Source of the DNA: Streptomyces fodineus
Lineage (GTDB): Bacteria > Actinomycetota > Actinomycetes > Streptomycetales > Streptomycetaceae
Length of the DNA: 64,000 nt
Assembly (NCBI RefSeq): GCF_001735805.1
Contig: NZ_CP017248.1
Coordinates: 5,704,001-5,768,000 of the forward strand
Direction of reading: 5' to 3'
A program made the position numbers and the translations under genes. The notes beneath the pieces were generated by a model. That model saw nothing but the letters and a program-made list of their open reading frames with translations. It had not been told where the DNA came from and searched no databases. This document shows positions 26,378-35,276 of this stretch, piece after piece (positions within the stretch are counted from its first letter, which is position 1; each line of letters begins with the position of its first letter).

Positions 26378-27391
26378 GTGAGCAGCCCCACCCCCGACGC
26401 CCTCCTCGGCCCGGCCGACATCCGTGAGCTGGCGGCAGCGCTCGGTGTCCGTCCCACCAAGCAGCGCGGCCAGAACTTCGTGATCGACGCCAACACGGTC
26501 CGCCGTATCGTCCGCACCGCCGAGGTCCGCCCCGACGACGTGGTCGTCGAGGTCGGCCCGGGTCTCGGCTCCCTCACGCTCGCGCTGCTGGAGGTCGCCG
26601 ACCGGGTGACCGCCGTGGAGATCGACGACGTACTCGCCGCGGCCCTCCCCGCGACCATCGGGGCGCGCATGCCGGCGCGCGCCGACCGGTTCGCGCTCGT
26701 CCACCGCGACGCGATGCATGTCGCCGAACTGCCCGGCCCCCCGCCGACGGCGCTGGTGGCGAACCTCCCCTACAACGTCGCCGTCCCCGTGCTGCTGCAC
26801 ATGCTCGACACCTTCCCGAGCATCGAGCGCACCCTCGTCATGGTGCAGTCCGAGGTCGCCGACCGGCTGGCCGCCGCACCCGGTTCGAAGGTGTACGGCG
26901 TGCCGTCGGTGAAGGCCAACTGGTACGCCGAGGTCAAGCGCGCCGGTGCCATCGGCCGCAACGTCTTCTGGCCCGCGCCGAACGTCGACAGCGGGCTGGT
27001 GTCGCTGGTGCGGCGGGCGGAGCCGCTGAAGACGACGGCCTCCAAGGCCGAGGTCTTCGCCGTCGTCGACGCGGCCTTCGCGCAGCGCAGGAAGACCCTG
27101 CGGGCGGCACTGGCCGGCTGGGCCGGGTCCGCCGCCGCCGCCGAGGCGGCCCTGGTCGCGGCCGGTGTCTCGCCGCAGGCGCGCGGCGAGTCGCTCACGG
27201 TGGAGGAGTTCGCGCGGATCGCCGAACACAAGGACGCACGAAGCACCGGGCACGAGGACGCGCGGATCGCCGAGCACGAGGACGCACGGAGCACCGGGCA
27301 TGAGGACGCACGGAGCACCGGGCATGAGGACGCACGGAGCACCGGGCACGAGGACGCGCGGATCGCCGAGCACGAGGAGAGCGGCGAGTGA
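26378..27391 (+). CDS. rsmA: 16S rRNA dimethyladenosine transferase RsmA (KsgA) with repeat tail
   Basis: A 337-residue enzyme that dimethylates A1518 and A1519 of 16S rRNA late in 30S assembly. The N-terminal KQRGQNFVID and SAM motif VEVGPGLGSLTL are present, and the catalytic motif is NLPYN (VANLPYNVAVPVLL). The usual C-terminal helical domain ends near residue 280. Residues 281-337 are an extra tail built from tandem EDARSTGH/EDARIAEH octapeptides, which is not normal for the family. The GTG start is used. ispE begins within its stop region (GTGA overlap). Confidence 0.93.
   Translation: MSSPTPDALLGPADIRELAAALGVRPTKQRGQNFVIDANTVRRIVRTAEVRPDDVVVEVGPGLGSLTLALLEVADRVTAVEIDDVLAAALPATIGARMPARADRFALVHRDAMHVAELPGPPPTALVANLPYNVAVPVLLHMLDTFPSIERTLVMVQSEVADRLAAAPGSKVYGVPSVKANWYAEVKRAGAIGRNVFWPAPNVDSGLVSLVRRAEPLKTTASKAEVFAVVDAAFAQRRKTLRAALAGWAGSAAAAEAALVAAGVSPQARGESLTVEEFARIAEHKDARSTGHEDARIAEHEDARSTGHEDARSTGHEDARSTGHEDARIAEHEESGE
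27218..27388 (+). repeat. 24-bp tandem repeats in the 3' end of rsmA
   Basis: Units of 24 bases, core GAGGACGCACGGAGCACCGG, repeat about six times with small changes. Each encodes an octapeptide (EDARSTGH or EDARIAEH). Near-identity of neighbouring units suggests recent expansion by slippage. Confidence 0.8.
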
Positions 27392-28302
27392 GCGTCACGG
27401 TACGGGTCCCGGCCAAGGTCAACGTCCAGCTCGCGGTCGGCGCCGCGCGCCCCGACGGGTTCCACGACCTCGCCAACGTCTTCCTCGCCGTCGGCCTGTA
27501 CGACGAGGTCACCGTCACCCCGGCCGACGAACTCCGCGTCACCTGCGCCGGCCCGGACGCCGCCCAGGTCCCCCTGGACCGCACCAACCTCGCCGCACGC
27601 GCCGCGCTCGCGCTCGCCGCGCGCCGGGGCATCGAAGCCAACGTCCACATCCACATCGCCAAGGACATCCCGGTCGCCGGCGGCATGGCGGGCGGCAGCG
27701 CGGACGGCGCGGGCGCGCTGCTCGCCTGCAACACGCTGTGGAACGCCGGTGCCTCCCGGGCCGAACTCCTCGCCATCTGCGCCGAGTTGGGCAGTGACGT
27801 GCCCTTCAGCCTGGTCGGGGGCGCGGCCCTCGGCATCGGGCGGGGTGAGCAGCTGACGGCCCTGGAGACCGGCGGCACCTTCCACTGGGTGTTCGCGATG
27901 GCCGAGCGGGGGCTGTCGACCCCGGCGGTCTTCCGTGAGTTCGACCGGCTGGCGCAGGGACGGGAGATCCCCGAGCCGGTCGCTTCGGCGGATCTGCTCC
28001 AGGCGCTGGCGAAGGGGGATGCGGACGCGCTGGCTGCGGCCGTCTCCAACGACCTTCAGCCCGCGGCGCTGTCCCTGTTCCCGGAGCTGGCGGACACCCT
28101 GGAGGCGGGGCGTGGCGCGGGTGCGCTCGCCGCGCTGGTCTCGGGTTCCGGTCCCACGACGGCGTTCCTCGCCCGCGACGCCGCCGCGGCGCGGAAGGCG
28201 GCGGAGGCGCTGCGGGCATCCGGCACGTGCAGGTCGGTGCGGACGGCTGCGGGGCCGGTGCCGGGGGCCACGGTGCTGCGAGGATCGTCACAGCGGTCGT
28301 AG
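27388..28302 (+). CDS. ispE: 4-diphosphocytidyl-2-C-methyl-D-erythritol kinase IspE
   Basis: A 304-residue GHMP kinase that phosphorylates CDP-methylerythritol in the MEP route to isoprenoids. The N-terminal VPAKVNVQLAVG and substrate motif RPDGFHDL are diagnostic. The glycine-rich ATP loop is VAGGMAGGSADGAGALL and the C-terminal motif is VSGSGPTT. It is coupled to rsmA by a GTGA overlap. The rpfB-rsmA-ispE order is a conserved actinobacterial arrangement. Confidence 0.94.
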   Translation: MSVTVRVPAKVNVQLAVGAARPDGFHDLANVFLAVGLYDEVTVTPADELRVTCAGPDAAQVPLDRTNLAARAALALAARRGIEANVHIHIAKDIPVAGGMAGGSADGAGALLACNTLWNAGASRAELLAICAELGSDVPFSLVGGAALGIGRGEQLTALETGGTFHWVFAMAERGLSTPAVFREFDRLAQGREIPEPVASADLLQALAKGDADALAAAVSNDLQPAALSLFPELADTLEAGRGAGALAALVSGSGPTTAFLARDAAAARKAAEALRASGTCRSVRTAAGPVPGATVLRGSSQRS

Positions 28303-28461
28303 AGCTTGCGCGGCCGTCCGGCCGATGGTGTCGAGGGGCCGGTCACCACGGAGAGTGACCACTCCCTCGCAGCCCGCCCGCACCCCGCGAGGCCCTACGC
28401 TAGAAGGCTGACCCCCGCGGCGGAGCCGCATGCCGATACAGCCCCCGCGCACAGGAGTGAA

Positions 28462-30270
28462 ATGGCCGTCAACCTGGTCAATGCCGAGAACGTCAGCAAG
28501 GTGTACGGCACCCGTGCCCTGCTGGACGGCGTCTCGCTCGGCGTGTCGGAAGGGGACCGTATCGGGGTCGTCGGACGCAACGGCGACGGCAAGACCACCC
28601 TCATCCGGATGCTCGCCAAACTGGAGGAGTCCGACACCGGTCGGGTGACGCACTCCGGCGGGCTCCGGCTCGGCGTGCTCACGCAGCACGACTCGCTCGA
28701 CCCGGCCGCCACCGTCCGCCACGAGGTCATCGGCGACATGGCCGACCACGAGTGGGCCGGCAACGCCAAGGTCAGGGACGTGCTGACCGGGCTGTTCGGC
28801 GGGCTCGACCTGCCGGGCTTCCCGAAGGGGCTCGACACGGTCATCGGACCGCTGTCCGGTGGCGAGCGGCGCCGTATCGCGCTCGCCAAGCTGCTCATCG
28901 AGGAACAGGACCTGATCGTCCTCGACGAGCCCACCAACCACCTGGACGTCGAGGGCATCGCCTGGCTCGCGCGCCATCTGCAGAACCGGCGCTCGGCGCT
29001 GGTGTGCGTGACCCACGACCGGTGGTTCCTGGACCAGGTCTGCACCCGCATGTGGGACGTGCAGCGCGGCGACGTCTACGAGTACGAGGGCGGCTACTCC
29101 GACTACGTCTTCGCGCGTGCCGAGCGCGAGCGGATCGCCGCCACCGAAGAGGCCAAGCGGCAGAACCTGATCAGGAAGGAGCTGGCCTGGCTGCGGCGCG
29201 GCGCGCCCGCCCGCACCTCCAAGCCGCGCTTCCGGGTCGAGGCCGCCAACGAGCTGATCGCGGACGTACCGCCGCCCCGGGACAGCTCCGAGCTGATGAA
29301 GTTCGCCTCCTCGCGGCTGGGCAAGACCGTCTTCGACCTCGAGGACATCACCGTGCAGGCCGGTCCGAAGGTGCTGCTCAAGCACGTCACCTGGCAGCTC
29401 GGTCCCGGCGACCGGATCGGCCTCGTCGGCGTGAACGGCGCCGGCAAGACCTCGCTGCTGCGCGCCATGGCCGAGGCCGCGCGCACCGAGGGCGAGGAGC
29501 AGCCGGCGGGGGGCCATATCGCCGTCGGCAAGACCGTCAAGCTGGCCTACCTCTCCCAGGAGGTCGCCGAGCTGAACCCGAACACGCGGGTCCTGGAAGC
29601 CGTCCAGCAGGTCCGCGAGCGCGTCGACCTCGGCAAGGGGCGCGAGATGACCGCCGGGCAGCTGTGCGAGACGTTCGGCTTCAGCAAGGAGAAGCAGTGG
29701 ACGCCGGTCGGGGACCTGTCCGGCGGTGAACGCCGCCGCCTGCAGCTGCTGCGCCTGCTCATGGACGAACCCAACGTCCTCTTCCTCGACGAGCCCACCA
29801 ACGACCTCGACATCGAGACCCTCACCCAGCTGGAGGACGTCCTCGACGGCTGGCCCGGCTCGATGATCGTCATCTCCCACGACCGGTTCTTCGTCGAGCG
29901 TACGACGGACCGTGTCTTCGCCCTCCTCGGCGACGGCGCCCTGCGGATGCTGCCGCGCGGTATCGACGAGTACCTGGAGCGGCGGCAGCGCATGGAGGAG
30001 GCGGTCGCCGCGCAGGCCGCAGCGGCCCTGCCCAAGCCGGCCGGACCGGAGAAGAGCGCCGCCGACCAGCGCGCCGCGAAGAAGGAACTCCAGAAGATCG
30101 AGCGCCAGTTGGACAGGATCTCCGAGAAGGAGTCCAAGCTGCACGCCCAGATCGCCGAGAACGCCACCGACTTCGCCAAGGTCGCCGGCCTCGACGCCCA
30201 ACTGCGCGATCTCACCGGAGAACGCGAGGAACTGGAACTGCGCTGGCTGGAGCTGGCCGAGGACGCGTAG
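28462..30270 (+). CDS. ABC-F family ATPase
   Basis: A 602-residue cytoplasmic protein with two ABC cassettes and no membrane domain, the ABC-F type that acts on ribosomes. Cassette 1 has Walker A GRNGDGKTT (about residues 36-44), signature LSGGE and Walker B LIVLDEPTNHLD. Cassette 2 has GVNGAGKTS, LSGGERRRLQ and VLFLDEPTNDLD. The interdomain linker is rich in Arg/Lys helices, and the C-terminal ~70 residues form a charged coiled coil (KELQKIERQLDRI). It resembles the Uup subclass. AGGAG precedes ATG 28462. Confidence 0.92.
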   Translation: MAVNLVNAENVSKVYGTRALLDGVSLGVSEGDRIGVVGRNGDGKTTLIRMLAKLEESDTGRVTHSGGLRLGVLTQHDSLDPAATVRHEVIGDMADHEWAGNAKVRDVLTGLFGGLDLPGFPKGLDTVIGPLSGGERRRIALAKLLIEEQDLIVLDEPTNHLDVEGIAWLARHLQNRRSALVCVTHDRWFLDQVCTRMWDVQRGDVYEYEGGYSDYVFARAERERIAATEEAKRQNLIRKELAWLRRGAPARTSKPRFRVEAANELIADVPPPRDSSELMKFASSRLGKTVFDLEDITVQAGPKVLLKHVTWQLGPGDRIGLVGVNGAGKTSLLRAMAEAARTEGEEQPAGGHIAVGKTVKLAYLSQEVAELNPNTRVLEAVQQVRERVDLGKGREMTAGQLCETFGFSKEKQWTPVGDLSGGERRRLQLLRLLMDEPNVLFLDEPTNDLDIETLTQLEDVLDGWPGSMIVISHDRFFVERTTDRVFALLGDGALRMLPRGIDEYLERRQRMEEAVAAQAAAALPKPAGPEKSAADQRAAKKELQKIERQLDRISEKESKLHAQIAENATDFAKVAGLDAQLRDLTGEREELELRWLELAEDA

Positions 30271-30598
30271 CGGCGACAGGGGGACCACCCCGGCCCACAC
30301 CCCCGGCATGAACCAGCCACCGTATGCCCCCACTTCACGACCCCACCTCCGCGCCGAGCCGGCGCCCGCCCCCGGCGCGCGGCTCTGTTGCGTGCGTCGC
30401 GTGAAGGGGGCGTGAAGGCGCATAACGGGGTCATCACGGGCCGGCCGTCCCTTGGGAACAGGGGTGGATCCGGGCCCGTGTGCTGTCAGTACCGGGTGAT
30501 AGAAAGGGCCGTCTGAGAACTGTCTGAGTAACGACCCAGGGTCCGTCAAGACCCTTAGGGCGTGGCTAAAAATCAGTGAACGAGGGGGAAGAACGCTG
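30271..30598. other. 328-bp intergenic region, no gene seen
   Basis: Between the ABC-F gene and the first PQQ-propeller gene. Short direct repeats are visible: GCGTGAAGG twice near 30400 and TCTGAG twice near 30513-30530. An A-rich patch (GGCTAAAAATCAG) lies just before the ribosome site GAGGGGG. It presumably carries the promoter for the propeller gene, but I can place no confident -10/-35 pair and no hairpin terminator. Confidence 0.5.
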
Positions 30599-32350
30599 AT
30601 GACCCAGCCGCCCAACCAGCCGCCGCAGGGTGGTTTCGGAGCGCCGCAGGACCAACCACCGGCCCAGGGTGGCGGATTCGGCGCCCCCCAGATGCCACCG
30701 GCCCCGGGCGGTTTCGGCGCCGCACCTCCCGTGCCCCCGCCGCCCGCCCAGCCGCCCGCCGCCCCGCCGCAGCAGCCGCAGCCCGGCTACGGCTACCCCC
30801 AGCAGCCGGGTCCGTACGGCGCACCCGGCACCCCCGGCCCCTACGGCTATCCGCAGCAGCCGGGCCCGTACGGCGCGGCGCCCCAGCCCGGTTTCGGGCA
30901 CCCGCAGCAGCCGCCGTACCCGGGCGCGCCCGCCACCGCACCCGGCGGGAAGAAGAAGACCGTGCTGATCATCGGGGCCACGGTGGCCGCGCTGCTCGTC
31001 ATCGGCGGCACGGTGTACGCGGTCACGAGCGGCGGCGGCAAGAAGAAGCCGGTGGCGCAGCAGAGCGACGACCCCAAGCACTCCGCCACCGCCTCGCCGA
31101 GCGCGTCGAGCGGTGGCGGTGACGACCCGGAGAACCTCAACGCGGGCCGCAAGGCCGGTGAGGCGAAGGTGCTCTGGTACCAGTCGGCACCGGACGCGCC
31201 CGGCGCCGGCGCCGACGCGCCCGGCATGTGGGTCACCGGCAAGACCGTGGTGAAGGCGGCGTACAAGCAGGTCTTCGCCTATGGCGTCGGCGACGGCAAG
31301 CCCGCCTGGGCCCCGATCTCCTTCCCGCAGAAGATATGCGCGGTCACCCCGCAGAAGTCGGACGACGACAAGGTCGTCGTGGCGTACATGAGCGGCGCCG
31401 ACGACAAGGCCGAGTGCAACCAGATGCAGCAGATCGACCTGAACACCGGCCAGAAGGGCTGGAGCGGCACGGTCGACCGCCAGGGGGCGTTCGACATCCA
31501 GGTCGAGATCAGCCTGACCATCAGCGGCAAGACGCTGATAGCGGGCCGCGCGGGGTCGGCGGGCACGGCGTACGACGTCGACAGCGGCAAGAAGCTGTAC
31601 GACAAGGCGAGCAACGGCGGGTCGTGCGCTCCGTCCGGCTACGCGGGCGGCGACGGCCGGCTGATCCAGGCGTCCCACTGTGCCGCGTTCGAGCCCAACG
31701 AGCACGAGGAGATCCAGGAACTGGACCCGGCCACCGGCAAGGTCAAGTGGACCCAGCCGGTCAAGAAGGGCTGGGAGGTGACCAAGGTGTACTCCCTGGA
31801 CCCGCTCGTGGTGTACCTGACCAACCCGGACAAGAAGGTCTGGAACATCTCCACGTTCACCAAGGACGGCAAGTTCCGCTCCCAGGTGAAGGTCGACGCG
31901 AAGTTCGCGCCCAACTGCGGCTTCCTCAACCGGAATCTGGAGGGCTGCCAGGGCGTCGTGGCCGACGCCGACACGCTGTACCTGCCGACGGACAGCACCA
32001 ACAGCGCCAACGAGATCGTCGCCATCAGCCTCGCCACCGGCAAGGCCGAGTGGCAGGTCAAGTCCCCGGCCGCCGAACCGATGTACCCGCTGAAGGTCGA
32101 GGGCGGCAAGCTCGTCGCGTATGTGAAGCCGTCGTACGACTCGGGCGGCCAGGTGGTGTCGATCCCGGTCACCGGCTCCTCCCACGGGCCCGCCAAGCTG
32201 CTGCAGAACCCGCAGGGCACGGCCGGGATCGAGGAGAGCTTCTACGAGCCGGTCGTGGACTGGGCCGACGGGCGGTTCTTCATCTCCAGCGGCCGGCTGT
32301 CCGGCGACGGCACGTCGAAGGAGAAGCTGATCATGGCCTTCGGTAACTGA
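30599..32350 (+). CDS. Membrane-anchored PQQ-type beta-propeller protein (first of a tandem pair)
   Basis: A 583-residue protein. Residues 1-118 are a Pro/Gln/Gly/Tyr-rich cytoplasmic tail with GYGYPQQ and PGPYG repeats. A KKK stop signal and one transmembrane helix follow (about 120-142), then a Ser/Gly linker and an extracellular beta-propeller of PQQ-like blades (LNTGQKGW, DSGKKLYD, ATGKVKWTQP, LATGKAEWQV). Four or more extracellular Cys may form disulfides. No catalytic residues are evident, so binding or scaffolding is more likely than catalysis. It is a paralogue of the next gene. Confidence 0.8.
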   Translation: MTQPPNQPPQGGFGAPQDQPPAQGGGFGAPQMPPAPGGFGAAPPVPPPPAQPPAAPPQQPQPGYGYPQQPGPYGAPGTPGPYGYPQQPGPYGAAPQPGFGHPQQPPYPGAPATAPGGKKKTVLIIGATVAALLVIGGTVYAVTSGGGKKKPVAQQSDDPKHSATASPSASSGGGDDPENLNAGRKAGEAKVLWYQSAPDAPGAGADAPGMWVTGKTVVKAAYKQVFAYGVGDGKPAWAPISFPQKICAVTPQKSDDDKVVVAYMSGADDKAECNQMQQIDLNTGQKGWSGTVDRQGAFDIQVEISLTISGKTLIAGRAGSAGTAYDVDSGKKLYDKASNGGSCAPSGYAGGDGRLIQASHCAAFEPNEHEEIQELDPATGKVKWTQPVKKGWEVTKVYSLDPLVVYLTNPDKKVWNISTFTKDGKFRSQVKVDAKFAPNCGFLNRNLEGCQGVVADADTLYLPTDSTNSANEIVAISLATGKAEWQVKSPAAEPMYPLKVEGGKLVAYVKPSYDSGGQVVSIPVTGSSHGPAKLLQNPQGTAGIEESFYEPVVDWADGRFFISSGRLSGDGTSKEKLIMAFGN

Positions 32351-32459
32351 GCCGCCGTCCCGGCTTCCTCCGCGTCCGTGGCGAGTCCTGCTCGCCGTGT
32401 CCCCTTCGCCGTATCCGTTCCGCCGTCCGGCTCCCGAGCCTCACCGAGGTACCCGTCCC

Positions 32460-34259
32460 ATGACTCAGCCGCCCCCTCCGCCGCCGAACCAGCCCCCGCA
32501 GCAGGGCGGTTTCGGCCCCCCGAGCCCCCAGCAGCCCCCGCAGCCGCCCCAGCCCCCGCAGCAGCCGCCCCAGCCGCAGCCCGGCTACGGCTACCCGCAG
32601 CCCGCGCCCACCCCGCAGCCGCCCCAGCCCGGTTACGGCTACCCCGCCGCGCAGCAGAACCCGTACGGCCAGCAGCCCCCGGCCTACGGCCAGCCGACCG
32701 CCGCCCCCTACGGCGGCCAGCCGCAGAACCCGTACGGGCAGCCCGCGCAGCCGGGTTACGGCTATCCGGGCCAGCCGCCGACCGTGCCGATGCAGCCGCA
32801 GCCGGGGCAGAGCGGCGGCGGGCGGAACAACACCACGCTGCTCATCGCCGTCGCGGCGGTCGTCGCCATCGCGCTGATCGTCGCCGGCGGCGTCTGGTAC
32901 GCGAGCTCCTCCGGAGACGGCGGCAAGAAGCACGACACCGCCTCCTCCAGCGGCGGTTCGGGCGGCAAGGACGGCAGCGGTGGCACCACGGGCGGTGGCG
33001 GCAAGGAGAAGGTGCCGGGCGACACCGCGGCCAAGGTGCTGTTCGAGGTTCCGTTGCCCACCGCGGACGACGCGGTCAGGACCACGGGTTCGTGGCTGAC
33101 CGACAAGGTGTACGCCAAGAGCGGCGTCGCCGAGATCGTCGGTTACGACCCGGCCAAGGGCACCAAGCTGTGGACGATCAAGCTGCCCGGCCCGGTCTGC
33201 GCGGCCAGCCGGGACGCGACGTCCGACGGCAAGACCGCGATCGTCTACGAGCCGAAGAACGACACGGGCAAGAGCTTCGCCGGGTGCACGCAGATCGCCG
33301 CGCTCGATCTCGACGCGGGCAAAAAACTATGGACGAAGACGGTCAATTCCGGTGACTATCCCGTCAACTACCAGAATGTGACGGTCGCTCAGCACACCGT
33401 CGCGCTCGGCGACAGCGAGGGCGGTGCCGCCTTCGACCTCGACTCGGGCAAGGCGCTGTGGCTGCCGAAGCCGGGCGACAACTGCTACGACGCGGGCTAC
33501 GGCGGCGGCACCAGGCTGGTCGCGGTGCGCCACTGCGGAGACTCCGCGACCGGGCAGGTCAGCATCCAGACCCTCGACCCGAAGACCGGGAAGGTGCTCT
33601 CCGAGTACCGGATGGACTCGGGTGTCGAGAACGCGACCGTCGTCTCCACCGACCCGCTGGTGGTGGCCGCCAACGTCGGCGCGGACGACGGCAGCGGCGT
33701 CTCGGACTACTTCTCCATCGACAGCAAGACCGGCAAGCTGCTCGCCCACATCTCCGCGCCGGCCAAGACGTACGGCGGCAAGTGCGACACCATCACCCCG
33801 GTCGAGGGCTGCAAGCAGATCGTCGCCGGCAACGGCAAGCTGTACCTGCCGACCGAGGAGCACGACGGCAACGGCGGCGCGTTCAGCAAGACCAACGAGA
33901 TCGTGGCCTTCGACCTGACCACGGGCAAGCCGACCGGCCAGCGGGCCGAGGCCGGCGAAGGCTATCTGCTGACCCCGCTGCGCATGGACGGCGCCAACCT
34001 GATCGCCTACAACCAGCCGCCGTACAACAAGGGCGGCCAGATCGTCAGCATCGACGGCGGGTCCTTCAAGATGACCAAGCTGCTGGAGAACCCGGCCACG
34101 CAGAGCGTGCGGCAGGTGGAGGGCGCCATGCTGCCGGACTACGCGGAGATCCTCTTCGGCGACGGCCGGCTGTACATGTCGCAGGTCTTCGCCCAGCGCA
34201 AGGGCAGCTCGTCCTACGGCAAGGAGGACCTGGTGATCGGGTACGGCACGAACGGCTGA
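32460..34259 (+). CDS. Membrane-anchored PQQ-type beta-propeller protein (second of a tandem pair)
   Basis: A 599-residue paralogue with the same plan: a Pro/Gln-rich tail with GYGYPQP repeats (about 1-120), one transmembrane helix (TLLIAVAAVVAIALIVAGGVWY, about 124-145), a Ser/Gly linker, then propeller blades (DPAKGTKLWTI, DAGKKLWTK, DSGKALWLP, DPKTGKVLSEY, DSKTGKLLAHI). It starts 110 bp after the first gene and ends before a very strong terminator, so the two are probably cotranscribed. The ligand is unknown. The duplicates have diverged substantially, which suggests distinct ligands. Confidence 0.8.
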   Translation: MTQPPPPPPNQPPQQGGFGPPSPQQPPQPPQPPQQPPQPQPGYGYPQPAPTPQPPQPGYGYPAAQQNPYGQQPPAYGQPTAAPYGGQPQNPYGQPAQPGYGYPGQPPTVPMQPQPGQSGGGRNNTTLLIAVAAVVAIALIVAGGVWYASSSGDGGKKHDTASSSGGSGGKDGSGGTTGGGGKEKVPGDTAAKVLFEVPLPTADDAVRTTGSWLTDKVYAKSGVAEIVGYDPAKGTKLWTIKLPGPVCAASRDATSDGKTAIVYEPKNDTGKSFAGCTQIAALDLDAGKKLWTKTVNSGDYPVNYQNVTVAQHTVALGDSEGGAAFDLDSGKALWLPKPGDNCYDAGYGGGTRLVAVRHCGDSATGQVSIQTLDPKTGKVLSEYRMDSGVENATVVSTDPLVVAANVGADDGSGVSDYFSIDSKTGKLLAHISAPAKTYGGKCDTITPVEGCKQIVAGNGKLYLPTEEHDGNGGAFSKTNEIVAFDLTTGKPTGQRAEAGEGYLLTPLRMDGANLIAYNQPPYNKGGQIVSIDGGSFKMTKLLENPATQSVRQVEGAMLPDYAEILFGDGRLYMSQVFAQRKGSSSYGKEDLVIGYGTNG

Positions 34260-34310
34260 CTTCCCGGCCGACCCCGTAGCGACTCTCGCCCGAAAGGGTG
34301 ACTTGCCGAG

Positions 34311-34346
34311 AAGTGCCCCGGATTTCATCGATCCGGGGCACTTCTC
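34311..34346 (+). terminator. Strong hairpin terminator after the propeller pair
   Basis: AAGTGCCCCGGAT (34311-34323) pairs perfectly with 34331-34343 across a 7-base loop and is followed by CTCAT. Confidence 0.85.
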
Positions 34347-34490
34347 ATCAGTAGGGGCAGCGCGACGTCGAACAAGCGTGTAGCTTCCGGGGGCATGAAG
34401 GACGGGGTGCCGGGGGGCCTCTGTCCTTGCGGACCGGTGGGCGTCCATAGTGGGGCATCCATGGGGGGGGGACTGGGGGGTGGTTGCTCT

Positions 34491-35174
34491 ATGGGAGTGC
34501 GGCTCATGGTCGTCGACGACCATCGGCTGCTCGCTGAGGCGCTGGCGTCGGCGCTCAAGCTGCGCGGGCACCGGGTGCTCGCCGCGGCGGCGCCGGCCGC
34601 GGGCGCGGCGGATCTGGTGATCGCGCGGGCGCCGGAGGTGTGTCTGCTGGGTACGGCGGCGCCGGCCGAACCGGGTGTGTTCGACCCGGTGGTGAAGATC
34701 AAGCGGGAGCGTCCGCAGGTGGCGGTGCTGGTGCTCGGCCCGGTCCCGTCGCCGCGCGGGATCGCGGCGGCGTTCGCGGCGGGGGCGTCGGGCTACGTAC
34801 GGCACGACGAGCGGATCGAGGGCGTCGAGCGGGCGATCATGAAGGCGCGGGCGGGGGAGGCCGCGGTGGCACCGCAGTTGCTGCAGGGGGCCTTCGGGGA
34901 GCTGCTCAATCCGTCGGCCCAGCCGGACGACGAGGCTCAGCGCCTGCTGCGGATGCTGACGCCCCGGGAGGTGGAGGTGCTGGTGCGGGTGGCCGACGGG
35001 GAGGATACGCGGGTGATCGCCGCGGGGATGGGGATCGCGCCGAGCACGGCCCGTACCCATGTCCAGCGGGTGCTGATGAAGCTGGGGGTGGGGTCGCGGC
35101 TGGAGGCGGCGGCACTGGCCGCGCGGACGGGGTTGCTGGACCGGGCGGGGCCGCTGGGTTCCGGTCTGGAGTAG
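34491..35174 (+). CDS. LuxR/NarL-type regulator with degenerate receiver domain
   Basis: A 227-residue regulator. The receiver begins normally (LMVVDDHRLLAEAL) but the strand that should carry the phospho-acceptor Asp reads EVCLLGTAAP, with Gly at that position. The switch Lys region is GYVRHDE, without the usual Lys. The C-terminal LuxR HTH is intact (LTPREVEVLVRVADGEDTRVIAAGMG; ARTHVQRVLMKLGV). It therefore probably works without phosphorylation, by ligand, partner or expression level. The start is the ATG at MGVRLMVV; an upstream in-frame ATG would add low-complexity glycine sequence. Confidence 0.85.
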   Translation: MGVRLMVVDDHRLLAEALASALKLRGHRVLAAAAPAAGAADLVIARAPEVCLLGTAAPAEPGVFDPVVKIKRERPQVAVLVLGPVPSPRGIAAAFAAGASGYVRHDERIEGVERAIMKARAGEAAVAPQLLQGAFGELLNPSAQPDDEAQRLLRMLTPREVEVLVRVADGEDTRVIAAGMGIAPSTARTHVQRVLMKLGVGSRLEAAALAARTGLLDRAGPLGSGLE

Positions 35175-35210
35175 GCGCCCGGCGGCGCTACGCAGCCGAC
35201 GGCCCCGCAG

Positions 35211-35260
35211 CGCCCCGCACGGGGCGCGGGGAACTGCGCGACCAGCCCCCGCGCACCCGC
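35211..35260. repeat. Dispersed Streptomyces-type intergenic element
   Basis: GCCCC-GCAC-GGGGC forms a hairpin, followed by GCGGGGAACTGCGCGACCAG and a C-rich arm that can pair with the first G run. The 14-mer GGGGCGCGGGGAAC (35221-35234) recurs inverted at 6082-6095. This motif is familiar from many Streptomyces intergenic regions; here it separates two convergent genes. Confidence 0.55.
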
Positions 35261-35276
35261 ACCCGGGAACGGCGCT

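Noticed and set aside
27218..27388. CRISPR-like repeats
   Set aside because: The 24-bp units are contiguous, lie in the rsmA reading frame and have no spacers or cas genes nearby.
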